Positions 23,302-34,522 of a stretch of 64,000 nucleotides of DNA are shown in pieces. Below the pieces are notes generated by a model that saw only the letters and a program-made list of their open reading frames with translations, did no database searches and was not told the DNA's origin. The position numbers were made by a program, and so were the translations under genes. Position 1 is the stretch's first letter; the number at the start of each line of letters is the position of its first letter. The stretch is taken from assembly GCA_033977485.1 (NCBI GenBank), contig CM066995.1:48483162-48547161 (forward strand), written 5' to 3'. Source of the stretch: Hydrangea macrophylla. Lineage: Eukaryota; Streptophyta; Magnoliopsida; Cornales; Hydrangeaceae.

Positions 23302-23793
23302 ACCCTCGGGAATGGGGGCTCCCAGTCATGCTTGATATCTCGTGGGTCCCACCATAGTGATTCGTGTGAGGTGTACCTATGAAAGATCTAACGATTAGCT
23401 GACAATCTTCTCGGGGAAATAACCATAATTAAATAACAGAAAGCATAACATGAATCAAAATCACAATCATAACATAATAATGAGACGATAACAGAATTAA
23501 CTAAGAGAAACGATATGCCGTATATATCTACCCAAAAGATGTACAGCAGAGTACACAACAGATCATCTGTGTACCGCATAGTACATAATCCTATACAAGA
23601 TCTAAACAAAAGGAAGATATACACAAGACCACCATTGGTGGCTACATATACAAAAAGGCTATGGTCAATAGCTGTCTATGTAAGTGGACAATATGTCCTA
23701 AAGTCAAACGTAAAAGTCTAAGTCCTAAAGGTACTGGACTCAAAATTTGTCCACATCGGATCCATAGATAGAAGCCTCGTCCTCTGGGGCAAC
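23302..23793 (-). other. Noncoding interval between acidic ORF and gag of G
   Basis: AT-rich, several stops in all frames. It may be an intron or a spacer between the acidic ORF and gag. I see no convincing splice pair. Confidence 0.4.
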
Positions 23794-24708
23794 CTAAGAT
23801 AAAACATCATCCGCATCCATATCATCGTCATCCATCATGTCCTCATCCTCCATCACAACATCCTCGATCAGCTCGGGCCCATCATGCTCCACAACAGCTC
23901 CCAAATCTCCTATATCAGCGGCCATGTCAGCCTGGGCTGCATCAAATGCAGCTACAAGTGCCTCAGCCTGTACCATAGCCTGTGCCAACTCTGGTGCTCC
24001 AATCTCAAATATATGGGGATGTACAGCCATCTCTGCAGCCCACTCAGCTGCCAGGTATGCTATAACTCCTCCTAGTAAGACTGGTACTACTGCATCATCA
24101 CCTGCATCATCATCTGCTGCTATCTCCTCTTCCTCGATCGGGTAACCCTCTACTACTACAATATCTATGCCAACTGGCACGTCCATACCAGCTGGGTCCT
24201 AGGGGTCCTCCTCCGGATCATACTCCGGCTCCTCGTCATCAGTGTCCTCGTCCTCCTCATCCTCCATCTCCTCATCATCATCCTCTGGCTCATCGTCGCC
24301 ATCACTCTCATCATCATCCTCCGGGTCCTCATCTGCTAGGGGTGCATCAGCCATGTCCTCCTCTTGTGGGGGTGGAGGTGTCTGGGGTGGTGGCTCTATC
24401 GAGGGTGGTAGAGGCGCTGCTCTAACCTCTGTAAGTAGAACCTGGTACGAAGAACGGTCTCGTAGCATCAGTAGAGAATCCTCCTCGATGCGTTTGAAGG
24501 TCTCCTTGAGGTAGATCATCTCCTGATGTATCACTTCTGGGTCCTGGGTTCCAAAACTCTGCTGCTCAATCCGTATGTCTCGCTCTGTCTCCGTAATAGC
24601 TCTTTGCCTAACCTTCCAGGCATAGTAATGTGGATCTGCTGGCGCAATACTCCTCTCATACACATAGTATCCTCCAAACTCATCTAGAACGAACAGCGGC
24701 GGTGCCAT
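23794..24708 (-). pseudogene. Extra acidic ORF upstream of gag in element G (one TAG)
   Basis: One frame of 305 codons runs from ATG 24708 to 23794, broken by a single TAG at 24199-24201 (between EEDP and DPAGMD). The N-terminal part is mixed (FVLDEFGGYYVYERS, WKVRQRAITETERDIR). A proline-rich stretch (PPSIEPPPQTPPPPQ) and a run of about 45 mainly Asp/Glu residues follow. Next come an alanine-rich amphipathic part (PELAQAMVQAEALVAAF) and a second acidic tail. It lies between PBS and gag and would be translated first from the genomic RNA. I do not recognise a family. It could be an N-terminal Gag extension or a separate ORF. Confidence 0.6.
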
Positions 24709-24822
24709 GCTACCTGAAAAGGGACTACCTTAAGTCAGAACTATTCTTAATACTCATCTATAGAATCTCAAGGTTCTAGGACTAGATGGTGTGGGACAAT
24801 CTGTGAGCGAAAAGGTATACAA

Positions 24823-24839
24823 CCTAGGCTCTGATTCAA
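24823..24839 (-). other. Primer-binding site of element G (tRNA-iMet type, mutated)
   Basis: The element strand reads TTGAATCAGAGCCTAGG, which matches the usual initiator-Met PBS (TGGTATCAGAGCC...) with a few changes. It lies 7 nt inside the 5' LTR. Confidence 0.75.
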
Positions 24840-26177
24840 AAAATCCTGTCATGCCCCAGAACGGCAAAAATAGAGAAAAATAAATTTTCTTTTTGGGTCC
24901 AAAGGCAGCGACGGGTGATGTCACATGATTGTCCACACCACGCAGTGCTAAGCAACAAGAAGTAATAGTGTAACAAGAATGTAATCTAGGTTCTAATCAC
25001 AATGTAACATAAAGTCAACAGAAGTTACTAACTATTTACACATCAGAGTCTCGAATCAAATGTAACACAGTGGAAGTACAAATGTCAAGGCAATATATGC
25101 CTGACTACAAAAGGGTTCTAAAACAGTAAAGACAATTAACTACAATTGTAGTCTAGTCTTCAGTTGACGTAAAGGTAGTCCTCGGCATAGTAGTCTTCTT
25201 CTGTCTGACCTCTGTCGGGGTAGTTATTAGCAGGGACATCACAACTGGCATCATAGTCCTCCACCTGTATAGTCATAACCAGGGTGCGCTGGAACATAGA
25301 AATGTCCAGCGGCATAAACGCCGTCAGCTTAATGAAAGCTGAGTGAGTTAGATACTAACAGGGTATCAACTATTGAAGTTATTACAAGTTATAACACGAT
25401 AATCATTATATTCAATGAGGGTAACTCCTTTAAATCAAACCGATTATCCGATTACTAACGTCTTACTCATTTTAAGACCGATAACACGTCTTGATAGGGG
25501 AACAGACTCGACAGTAGTTCAACTCTATAAATACACCATTGCTCATCCACCGCTTTTAAGACATATGCACAGTCCACCGTATGTCATGGATACCACGTTA
25601 GTCCATCCCCCGCTTTTAAGAACATATGCATAGTCCACGGCATGTCAGGGATATAACGCTTTAAGCAACAATACATCATCCTATGCCACAACTTAGCGAC
25701 GTCTACTAGTGATCACGGTCCACCGCAGCCATAGACACCTTCGTCTGTCTACCGCTTTTAAGAACATATGATTAGATCATCTGGCTATCTTAGGGCAAAT
25801 GGTCCGGTTCACCGCAAGTCATAGACACCTTCGTCTGTCTACCGCTTTTAAGAACATATGATCGACCAAAGCCCACCCACGCAATGTTCCCGAATCTTAG
25901 CAAACCTACTTAAGTTCAACTCTATCACCGATAGATGACAATCCCAATCCCAATGTGGCCTGACTACTCTGAATGAAATGAACGATGACTCCAAAGGATT
26001 TATGACTATTACGTTATCTACCATCACAACATTATCCGTTAATCTTATCTTTACTACGATCCTACGTTGCATTAACTCATCATCACATCTGTATTACAAT
26101 AATAAAGCATGCTGGGAAATACTGAACAGTAAAGAAACAACTAACAGTTATCATAAGAAAACGGTATTCTAAAACTT

Positions 26178-26343
26178 CCAATCGATTGGTAAAAGGTTCA
26201 ATCGATTGGTATAAAGTAGTATCAATCGATTGGAAAAAAGTTCAATCGATTGGATCATAATCAATGCCAATCGATTGCATAAAGTGTCAATCGATTGGGA
26301 CCTGAAAGATGTCAATCGATTGGTAATAGGTTTAATCGATTGG
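26178..26343. promoter_or_regulatory. Array of eight CAATCGATTGG sites, downstream of TATA, G 5' LTR
   Basis: Sites start at 26179, 26199, 26223, 26243, 26268, 26288, 26313 and 26333, with steps of 20, 24, 20, 25, 20, 25 and 20, identical to the other LTR. The last site reads TAATCGATTGG. Confidence 0.9.
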
Positions 26344-26817
26344 AACTTCGTCTTCTTCACAGTGAAGACTGTCCAGCAACATATAAATGGGAATACATGG
26401 TTTCTTCTCCATTTCTTCATTTAAACGAGTCATAACATCAATGACAAGTTACCCAGTGAGTTTAAAACTCACCTTAGGTGTCTAGGGTGTGTGTGGGAAT
26501 GAGTATTGAAGCTTGGAGCTTCAACGGTGGCTCCTCTCTCTCTCCTCTGCTCTGTCTCTCCTCTGTCTTCTTCTTTCTTCTTCTTCTTTCTTCTCTGGTC
26601 TTCTTCTCTTCTCTCAATCCATGGATGTATGTGTGGGTGTATATATATGTGTATATATATGAGTGTATATATATAAACACACACACACACACATACTCCC
26701 TCTCTCCTCTCTAATTTTTCTAAAAAGAAAAATGCAAGAAAAGGGTTCATATATATAGGGAGAAAGTGTTCACGTGGACAAACCCCAGCCAGAACAAAAG
26801 AATCTGCCCAGCTGCTT

Positions 26818-26935
26818 CCAATCGATTGGTAAAAGAGCCAATCGATTGGTATAAGCAATCGATTGGTATAAAGTTCGATCGATTGGTATTAGGTATTAAT
26901 GCTCCAATCGATTGATAAAAGTGTCAATCGATTGG
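26818..26935. promoter_or_regulatory. Array of six CAATCGATTGG sites, upstream of TATA, G 5' LTR
   Basis: Sites start at 26819, 26839, 26856, 26876, 26905 and 26925, with steps of 20, 17, 20, 29 and 20, identical to the other LTR. Confidence 0.88.
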
Positions 26936-27042
26936 TATCAAAATTATACCAAAGGTAAGGCCAAGCTCATACAAGTATTAAAAGAAACACACAGGGTTTT
27001 ATTCACATAATATATAACAGAAATATAGGGTATTACAGATCC

Positions 27043-28046
27043 ACCCATGGTTCTGGGAAGCCGCAAAAGGGGAAATCTTCTCCTTCCTTCACAAAGTATC
27101 CGTTGAGCGTTTTTAGATAAGGGTCCAATGGTGCATCAGTTGCTTTCTTCTTCACTCTCAGCTCTTTCTTTGATGATTGATACCCCAGACCACGAGTGTG
27201 AGTCCGAGTAGCGATATTCGTGAATTCCAATAAACCTTGATGATTCTTACCCAATCCCATGTCGGGAAAGAAACACATCTTCTTCATGATCCCTGCAACA
27301 AATGGGCTTGCGTACTGATCGAAGTAAAGTGGCAGGAACTCTCTTGGCTTCTCACCTTCTAACATATTAATGAATTCAAACCCTCCCAATCTTGTCTCTT
27401 CTTCCTGGATCTGTACCTCCAAAATTGGTGCGCTTGATGAAGCTTCAGATGGACAAACCCAACTATCCTCGAGAATATCACATACCTTGCTCTTCCAGAC
27501 ATACTTGACTTTCTGATGAACCGTAGATGGTATGGCGCCCAAACTGTCTAGCCACGGCCTTCCCAGCAGTAAATTGAAGGAAGCAGGTATATCAATGACC
27601 TGAAATTCGGCTTTCTTTTCCACAAGCCTGACAGCTAGATGGAGGAGAAATATTCCCAAGTCCATTCTCTAAGTGTTATCGTATGCCCTCACCTTTTGCT
27701 CGGATGGTACGAACGTTGTTTCATCTATACCCATGCGCTTGACGGTTCGGAACGGACACACGTTTACAGTGGACCGATTGTCAACAAGACAGGCAGGTAT
27801 GGTGTTCCCTAGACATTTGACAGTGACATATAATGCCTTATTGTGAGCAGGTCCCCCCTGAGGTAGGTCATTTGATGACAAGTTAATAGCCAGAGTCAGA
27901 ATCCTACTGATCATTCTCACAAGGTCTTCTGGTGTTGCATTAATGGAAACGTCGGATTGGTTCAAAGCGTCCAAGACTGCCTGTCTGTGACCTTTTGAAG
28001 TGATCAGTAAACCCCAAACAGTGATGTTAGCCTGAGTTTTCTTCAA
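27043..28046 (-). pseudogene. Protease region of element B, with possible G-patch
   Basis: The frame shows a degenerate active site (IPACLVDNRSTVNVCPF, where D-x-G-S is expected) and a flap and C-terminal part (FQVIDIPASFNLLLGRPWLDSLGAI), a strong Tat-type protease signature. Downstream, TRTHTRGLGYQSSKKEL resembles a glycine patch; that is an inference. A stop at 27667-27669 lies between the two halves. The frame is cut at 27043 by G. Across G it would rejoin 17437 in the same protein. Confidence 0.8.
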
Positions 28047-29806
28047 TTATTTTAGGACCCTGTCTTCTTCTGCTTCTTCATCCACCTTTCCTTTTCCCTT
28101 GTCTAGATCCCTCCCTGGGTGATCTTCCTCCAGTTCGTGCGGTTTGAAGTGTCTGCCTGATCGGGTCAGATGACTGACTTCTTTTCTCATCCATAATTTG
28201 TTGGCCTCCGAAACTCTTCCCAAACTCTCGTTTTTGGTTCCCTCCTCTTCATCACTCTTGTACCATAAATCATCCTCTATCTGATCGATATTGCCTATTT
28301 CCTGAACCCACCGATCCATCTGTTCTTCTTTTTCTTCTTCACATCCCTTTAAAACACCCTCCAAGGTATAGATTTTCGATTTCTCCATCAGCTGATAAGG
28401 CCTTCTTGGTGTCCCAGCCTAGGTGATTAGCCAAGACGGATCAAAGATGGTTTCTTCTATCCCCAAGAAATAGAGGCTTTGCGATGGTGGTACAACATGG
28501 TGGTTTGGCAGCGGATTTCTTGTGACATTTGGGGCTCTGGAGGGCGGTTCTAATATCACCTTGTTATCGATTAGATCTTGGATTTCGTGTCTTAACCTCA
28601 TGCATCGATCCATTGAGTGGCCCTTCTGTTTGTGAAATTTGCAAAAGAGATCCCCTTCAAAATTTGGAGGAGGGGGATTTGGTAGAGGTCGAGGTTCCAA
28701 TTGACGAAGGTGCCCTTTTTCTAACAACCTATGGAGAGTAGCTGATAGTGACACTCCCAAATCTGAGAATTTTCTTGGTGCTTTGTCCCCTCCTCTCCTC
28801 GGCGTTATTTCAAATTTCCTCTCCGGCCCATTCAGTGCATTGACATCGGTGGGGCCAGAGTGACCCCCCATTTGTCCTCCATTGGACCCATAGCTTGGCC
28901 TTCTGTAATGATTTGGCTGTTCCTCCTTCTTTATCACTCCCTCCTGGATTGCATCTTCGATCCTAGTTCCTACATCAAATACCTCAGCAAAAGTGTTGAT
29001 CGACTGAAATCTCATTTTCTCTTGATAGACAGGTTGAAGGTTCTTCATCAACATTCAGATCTAGTCTTCCTCAGACGGCCTCTATACCATTTTAGCTGCC
29101 TTCCCTCTCCAACGGCTCAAGTATTCAGCAAAAGACTCTCTATTTCCTTGCCTGGTGGTCTCCAGATCCCTGACGGTATTATCCAAGTCTTGATTGTACT
29201 CATATTGCTCCACAAATGCTTTGATCACTTCTTCCCAAACCTGGGTCTTACTTGGTTCGAGAGTGAGGTACCAGTATAAGGCAGCTGCGGTTAAAGTTTG
29301 TTGCAACAAGACTGCCATCATGGTGGTGCTTAGTCCGCTTGGTTGGAAATCTCCGATGCACATCCTTACATGACCGCGAGGGTTTCTGGTTCCCTCGAAT
29401 TTATCAAAGACTGTCATCTTAAGCCGGCCGGCAGCGTTTCGTGGACCCCATCGTACAGACCTTCCAACTCCATCAGATAAGTGTCGACCCCTTAAGCCTT
29501 ACGCATCACCTTTTCTAGCTTCTCAATTTTTTTGGTCAGTAGCCTCTCTTTCTCAACTTTCTCCCTTTCCCTGTTGGCTTGTAGTACATTAGCCCATTGC
29601 GCCTCCTGATCATCAAACCAATCTCCTTCTCCCCCTAGAGGTGGGTCCACAATTAGCGGAACTATAGGCGGTGGTTGGCGATTTAGTGCTTCTATCATTC
29701 CCATCATACGGTTCATATTTTTGGGTTGCCGCCTCATTTGCTCTGCTTGTTGTTCTACCAGTGTTCTCAACCCGGCTACTTCCTCAATGTTCCTTTCTTC
29801 TGCCAC
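28047..29806 (-). pseudogene. gag: Gag of element B (Tat type), broken
   Basis: From 29806 the frame begins with a helical, charged N-terminus (EEVAGLRTLVEQQAEQMRRQ). The Gag core is at about 29417-29082 with FDKFEGTRNPRGHVRM, AAALYWYLTLEPSKTQVWEE and ESFAEYLSRWR. A CHC-type knuckle (CKFHKQKGHSMDRC) lies near 28640. The tail is acidic (EKSKIYTLEGVLKGCEEEKEEQ). Stops or shifts at about 29490, 29080, 29055, 28418 and 28047 interrupt it. Element C has a closely similar Gag at 57800-58990. Confidence 0.87.
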
Positions 29807-31062
29807 TTCAGCGTCTTCTCTTCTTACAAACCTTGCTGTGGGATCCCTAAAGCAGGTTTGATTTGAACTTTATGCTATTTTTGCCCCTAAAAAATGATTT
29901 AAATTTTTATTATTATTTTTTTAACTTTTATCTGCTTCCATATATTTTGTTTTTAAAAGACATTTCGTAAAAAAACTTTCTTTTATATGTCACACGGATG
30001 CAATTCTTGCGTGTGTGTGTGTGCCTACTCTGTATGCCAAATAAAAGAAAATCCTAATTCTAACATATAAACACATAAGCACATAAGATCCTCATCCATG
30101 TCAAGTGCGCCAACTTCTCCTTTCATTGTGATCTTTATTACCCCCTCAAAGGTTGGAAATTCGTTTAAAAAGCATCTCTTTAAATGATGAGATTTTTTTT
30201 CAAAAACAATTCTCAAGGATTTTGAATCTTTTATTTAAAAATGAGAATGTGAAAATGTTTCTCAATAAATGTGATTTGGGTTGAAACTTTGCTTTGAAAT
30301 TCTTTTGAAAAACAATTCCCAAAATTTATGGATTCTTCAAAGATGGGGATGTGCAAATATTCCTCAACAAAGGTTGATTTGGAATTTTTGTCAAAGCGAA
30401 TTCCAAAGATTTTTGAAAGAGTGGTTAAATGCTTTAGAATCAAAATTTATTTATTTTCAAAGATGTATTTAAAATACCCCGGGAGTAGATGGATCACATG
30501 ATCAGATCATTACCATACTTTTCATGAATTCGGATACATACATAGTCAATGATGCTTAGCTAAACATGATATAAGAGACGTAATTTTATAATCAATGTTC
30601 AGCATGTCCCCCAAATGTCGTGGGACACGAAGGGAATTTCTCAAAAGTGATTAAGAGTTTACACATCTTCTATCAGGCAAGCATCGTCATCATCTCAAGT
30701 AATCCTTTTCCAGGCATACAAAACGTCCTAGCACATAATCCTAATCAAGAATTGATTTCCTAAGATTTGAATGGTTCTATGAAAGCTACTATGCAAAAGC
30801 TGGGTTTTGGTCAAATAAGGGACCCTTGACACACACCCGATAGGATGCTTCATATACTAACACATGGTACGAGATCAAGGGTGATTGCACAGTCCCATGA
30901 TAACTTGACCGACCGGGTTGCCTCGAGTTTCCAAGGTCATAGTTCCGTGCAATCGACTGGTTGGACATGCAAGTGAAATCCAACAGGCACACAAAGACTA
31001 ATTAATTCGATTAAAATGATGCTTTCAAGTCTAATCCTCAAGTGAACCCAAAATCAGAAATT
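29807..31062 (-). other. 5' leader of element B
   Basis: AT-rich leader between PBS and gag with no ORF worth calling. It contains a short TG microsatellite at 30010-30023. Confidence 0.5.
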
Positions 31063-31112
31063 CTGGTCTTCGAAACCAGAGATTCTGGGTTCGATCCCCA
31101 GCAAAGTCGCCA
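31063..31112 (-). other. Extended primer-binding site: tRNA-Arg 3'-half copy
   Basis: On the plus strand these 50 nt read as the 3' half of a plant tRNA-Arg. The anticodon stem is CTGGT/ACCAG with loop CTTCGAA (anticodon TCG). A variable loop AGATT follows, then the T arm CTGGG-TTCGATC-CCCAG, the acceptor 3' strand CAAAGTC, discriminator G and CCA. The CCA is not encoded in plant tRNA genes, so the copy was made from a mature tRNA primer. No D arm or acceptor 5' strand is found upstream, so this is not a tRNA gene. The 18 nt ending at 31112 are the functional PBS. Confidence 0.85.
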
Positions 31113-31115
31113 GAT

Positions 31116-31351
31116 TGTGGATATCGCAATTTTTCTTTTACCCACAGCTTTTCTTTTTAAAACATTTTTCAATTTTAAACTACAAAACACGAGTCACCAC
31201 TTAATTTTTTAGAAGGAAAAATTAAGAAACCGTTTTAAGACTAACTGATCTTTTGTGAAACCAAAGATAAACTAAGTCTGGGGATTATGGAATGAGAGAG
31301 GAAGGAGCCCGTCGGACTAAAACACCCTCTCTCATCCTATCTTGCGATAGG
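31116..31351 (-). repeat. 5' LTR of element B, first segment
   Basis: Begins TGTGGATATCGC like 4342 and is interrupted by element E at TSD ATAGG (31347-31351). The next segment resumes at 46042. Confidence 0.9.
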
Positions 31352-32012
31352 TGACACGAAAATAATTTGTGTGCGCTTGTGTGCTATACCCAAGTGTAGG
31401 TAATCGTGCAAGTAGTAAACTGGATTAAGTCCAGGTCGATCCCACAGGGAAGGATGAGAATTAAATTACCTAGATTAGACTCTAACAGAAAAGAGGATTC
31501 AATGTTTTAAAAGAAGTGTAGAACACAAAGTTCCACGGTTTATAACTACTAAAGATAAAGCAAGTAAATTAAACTAATGATTCCTTAACTAACTAAAACG
31601 AGATTTGAAAGCGGTTTTTCTTTTAAATTAAAGGGAATGTTGGGATTACACGAATCCACCGCGGCCTAGCCATCTACCATGCAACTACGTTGAAGCTCAA
31701 TGGAGCACATTTTCTACAGTATTCCGTATTTCTCTTAGGATAAAGAATCCATAGTCCTTTCATGATCGGGACTATGTCATCACAGTTAAGTTTGAAATAC
31801 ATGAAAACAGTTTAAATTAATAGTTAAGACTCGTACCTACAATGGTGTTAGCGTTGAGGGTGGTTTGCAAAAGGTATTGAAAAAAAACGCCTTAAGGCTT
31901 AAAGTTTAAAGACTGTTTTGACAAACTGAGCGTTTGGGGACAGTTTGATAACGAATCAGTAAAGCAGAAAGTCTAGGAATACTGCATAGGATGTCCTCAA
32001 GGAAAAGGGGGT

Positions 32013-32131
32013 TCGATCGATCGACGCGCTTTCGATCGATCGAACATCTTCTTCCTTCGATCGATCGAACAATGTTAGATTGCTCGGCTATGTCTCTGGT
32101 ACGATCGATCGAACAAACTTCGATCGATCGA
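32013..32131. promoter_or_regulatory. Array of six TCGATCGATCGA-type sites, downstream, E 3' LTR
   Basis: Sites start at 32013, 32032, 32057, 32076, 32101 and 32120. Steps are 19, 25, 19, 25 and 19 bp, giving three pairs with an exact 44-bp pair period. Site 4 is mutated (TAGATTGCTCGG) but in register. Confidence 0.9.
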
Positions 32132-32616
32132 ACACAGGAATAATTCTGCTGCATGGCAGAGGCATGAGATCACGGTTTCATCGTGATCTCCCAACCTGAG
32201 GACTACTCAGACATGGTCTGGAGTGTCTCAGTGTCGTTTTCAATGTAGATATCCATTAAAGGTGTGTTTGTTTGCATTTTAATCGTGAAAACAATGGTGA
32301 AGACTTATGTAGCATTCAAACTAAGAGTTTAACAGATCACACTACTCTTAACTAAGTGCAGAATGTAAATAAACAATAAAAAGGTAACCTGGAAAGATAA
32401 ACTTTGATTAAACTAGAGAAGAAGCAATCCAAAACAATATCCAAGCTTGTAAACCTACAAAACAATGAAAGAAACTCTCTTTCTCTCTAAAAACTGATAA
32501 AAGTGATAGTGTGCGTCCTTATGGACGTATACATTATGAGTATATATACTAGAGGTCTAATGCTAGGGTTAAACCTCTGTCTTCTGCTGCGTGCGCGTAT
32601 TCTGATAAAAGGCATG

Positions 32617-32664
32617 TTCGATCGATCGAAGTCTCGATCGCTTGAGAGGACTTCGATCGCTCGA
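32617..32664. promoter_or_regulatory. Reduced upstream array (three sites), E 3' LTR
   Basis: Sites start at 32618, 32634 and 32653 (steps 16 and 19). The 5' LTR has six sites here; the difference is explained by recombination between site 1 and site 4, which deletes 62 bp. Confidence 0.85.
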
Positions 32665-32916
32665 ACTTCAATTTTCAGCTTTGAGTTATCTTCATTAAAG
32701 CTAAGCACTTCCTTTTATCCTGCTCCTTCAATTATTCACACAGAGACAGTAATCTGCACAAATCACAGCTAAAACACACAACTTATCATAGATTAATCAT
32801 AATGTGTAGAAACTGGCATTTTAATCCAAAATGCAGATATATGCGGGAATTGTGAACTAAATTAGAGTGTTTTCCTCTTTTAGCGCGGTTGTATTTTACA
32901 AATACCCCCCTTGTCA

Positions 32917-32951
32917 CAACCCCCAACTAGCGACTTGCTAGTCCCTAGCAA
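32917..32951 (-). other. Polypurine tract and adjacent hairpin, element E
   Basis: The element strand reads CTAGTTGGGGGTTG next to the 3' LTR. Beside it a perfect inverted repeat, TTGCTAG-TCC-CTAGCAA (32935-32951), can form a 7-bp stem with a 3-nt loop. The same pair of elements is at 47839-47873 in F. Confidence 0.8.
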
Positions 32952-33057
32952 TGAAGCGAAAACAAAAACAAGCTAACTACTACTACAACGACTAGAATAA
33001 ACAAAACAAAAAAAATAAAACTAAAACAAACTCATCTAAATAGAAAGAGAAATTTCC

Positions 33058-33178
33058 TAACTCACTTTCGCAGGAATCGCGGTTGCATTTAGCAAATGCA
33101 AGAAGCCGTTAAACCCCTAGGTTTCCCTAGTGGACGAGTGTTGTCTCGTGAGGGTTTGCAGTGAATGTACCCACAAAA
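33058..33178. other. Noncoding block conserved between E and F
   Basis: About 120 bp, starting CTCACTTTCGCAGGAATCGC and containing AAACCCCTAGGTT and GTGGACGAGTGTTGTCTCGT, is almost identical at 47938-48057 in element F, although most surrounding sequence differs. GACGAGTGTTGTCTCGT includes a short inverted repeat (ACGAG/CTCGT). Confidence 0.75.
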
Positions 33179-34106
33179 TTCTCCAATTTTACGCTCAAGA
33201 AGATATAGAATAACTTTTAAACAGTCCCTTTCATTCGACCATCAATTTAGCTCTACAAAACAAATCACCCTCATACCAACCATGAAAGAAATCCACATGT
33301 TCCTCATGTCACCAAGATAAATATACACATGCATTACATCCATGTATCCTTGTGTGTGTGAAGGTAACAGCTATGCATCCAACCTAATTTAGAGTTGTTT
33401 AAACTATCATACCTTAGGAATTTGTAGTTTCAACTCAATTCTCACATGGGATCACACTCAAAAATGAACATCTCGCAGAAAGTGGTTTAATAATGATCGC
33501 ACAAGGTACGAAAGCTTTGATGGGAGTGATTTTTTTTGGATACTAATGCTTTCATACCCGACTCTATAAAAGACGAACATTTTAGAGTTTATAGTCTCGT
33601 GAAAAGAATACTACTTACTAGAGGAGCGAAATACCGTGGATAACTCAAATTACACGTTCATATTCAAACTAAGTCGTTAAAAATCATTAAGACTTTAACT
33701 TCTCGGCCTTTATTTAGCAGGATATAGAGAAGAGAGGCTAGATTTGCACATCCTTAGCATGTGATGGAGACTAGTTTATTTCTTCTTTATTCCAACCATC
33801 CTCTATTTTCATATATGTTTATTTCTCTTCACTTCTTTTTCTTTTTTCTTTTCTCTATTTTTTTTTTTTTTTTTTTAAGTAACCACTCCCACAACTACTC
33901 CTTTCTTGTCTCATACTTCAACAGTTTTAATCACATTGGATGTGTAATCGAGTTTATAGAGGTTAAAGTATAAGACGAGGGGTTCCAGGTTTTCATATTG
34001 GCAATATTTAATCGGTGTGGGGTTAAAGATTCTTGGATGTTGATACATATATAGGAAAAGAAAAAAAAATAAGGAGTGAATAACGATGGCTTAAATCATT
34101 TTCTTA

Positions 34107-34522
34107 ACTTCTTAGCTTTAGCACTTCAGTGTTCATTGAGTTTAGTTGGTAAATCCTAAACGTTCTCCTCTAATAAACAGCCCAAATGAAGAATTAGAGA
34201 CTATTCAACGAATTTAAAATGTGTTCAAGAAAAAACAATTCGAATTAATTGAGATAAGTCCCTCAGAATTGTAGATTGGGTTCAACAACTCACTAAAGGT
34301 AACTAGTTTCCGCTACTTCTTAGCTTTAGCACTTCAGTGTTCATTGAGTTTAGTTCGTAAATCCTGAACATTCTCCTCTAATAAACAGCCCAAATGAAGA
34401 ATTAGAGACTATTCAACGAATTTAAAATGTGTTTAAGAAAAAACAATTCGAATTAATTGTGATAAGTCCCTCATAATTGAAGATTGGGTTCAACAACTCA
34501 CTAAAGGTAACTAGTTGCCGCT
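34107..34522. repeat. 208-bp tandem duplication in E
   Basis: The segment from ACTTCTTAGCTTTAGC at 34107 is repeated from 34315 with few changes, giving two copies with a 208-bp period. Confidence 0.85.

Larger units (their letters stand above)
17443..27037 (-). mobile_element. Element G: chromovirus (Tekay/Del-like) inserted in B pol
   Basis: LTRs of 2200 and 2191 bp flank gag-pol. TSD GATCC is at 17438-17442 and 27038-27042. On the minus strand the order is 5' LTR, tRNA-iMet-type PBS, an extra acidic ORF, gag with zinc knuckle, protease, RT, RNase H, integrase with chromodomain, 3' LTR. Integrase downstream of RT with a C-terminal chromodomain identifies a chromovirus. A large internal deletion and many stops make it defective. 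LTR divergence looks like a few percent by eye, so G is older than F. Confidence 0.92.
24847..27037 (-). repeat. 5' LTR of element G (2191 bp)
   Basis: The element-strand start is TGTAATACC and the end is GGGGCATGACA next to the PBS. It is colinear with 17443-19642 and carries the same two palindrome arrays at 26178-26343 and 26818-26935. Site 2 of the downstream array is intact here (CAATCGATTGG), while it is mutated in the other LTR. A short deletion near 25258 removes about 15 bp relative to the other copy. Confidence 0.92.
31352..32916 (-). repeat. 3' LTR of element E (1565 bp)
   Basis: Bounded TGACACGAAA and CTTGTCA on the plus strand. TATA-like TATATATA is at 32541-32548. Palindrome arrays lie at 32013-32131 (downstream of TATA on the element strand) and 32617-32664 (upstream, three sites). 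Confidence 0.93.

Noticed and set aside
24242..24514. Serine-rich plus-strand ORF opposite the acidic ORF of G
   Set aside because: It is the complement of the Asp/Glu codon runs (GAT, GAG, GAC) and not an independent gene.
31063..31112. A tRNA-Arg gene
   Set aside because: Only the 3' half is present. It ends in CCA and lies at the PBS position of element B, so it is a copied primer and not a gene.
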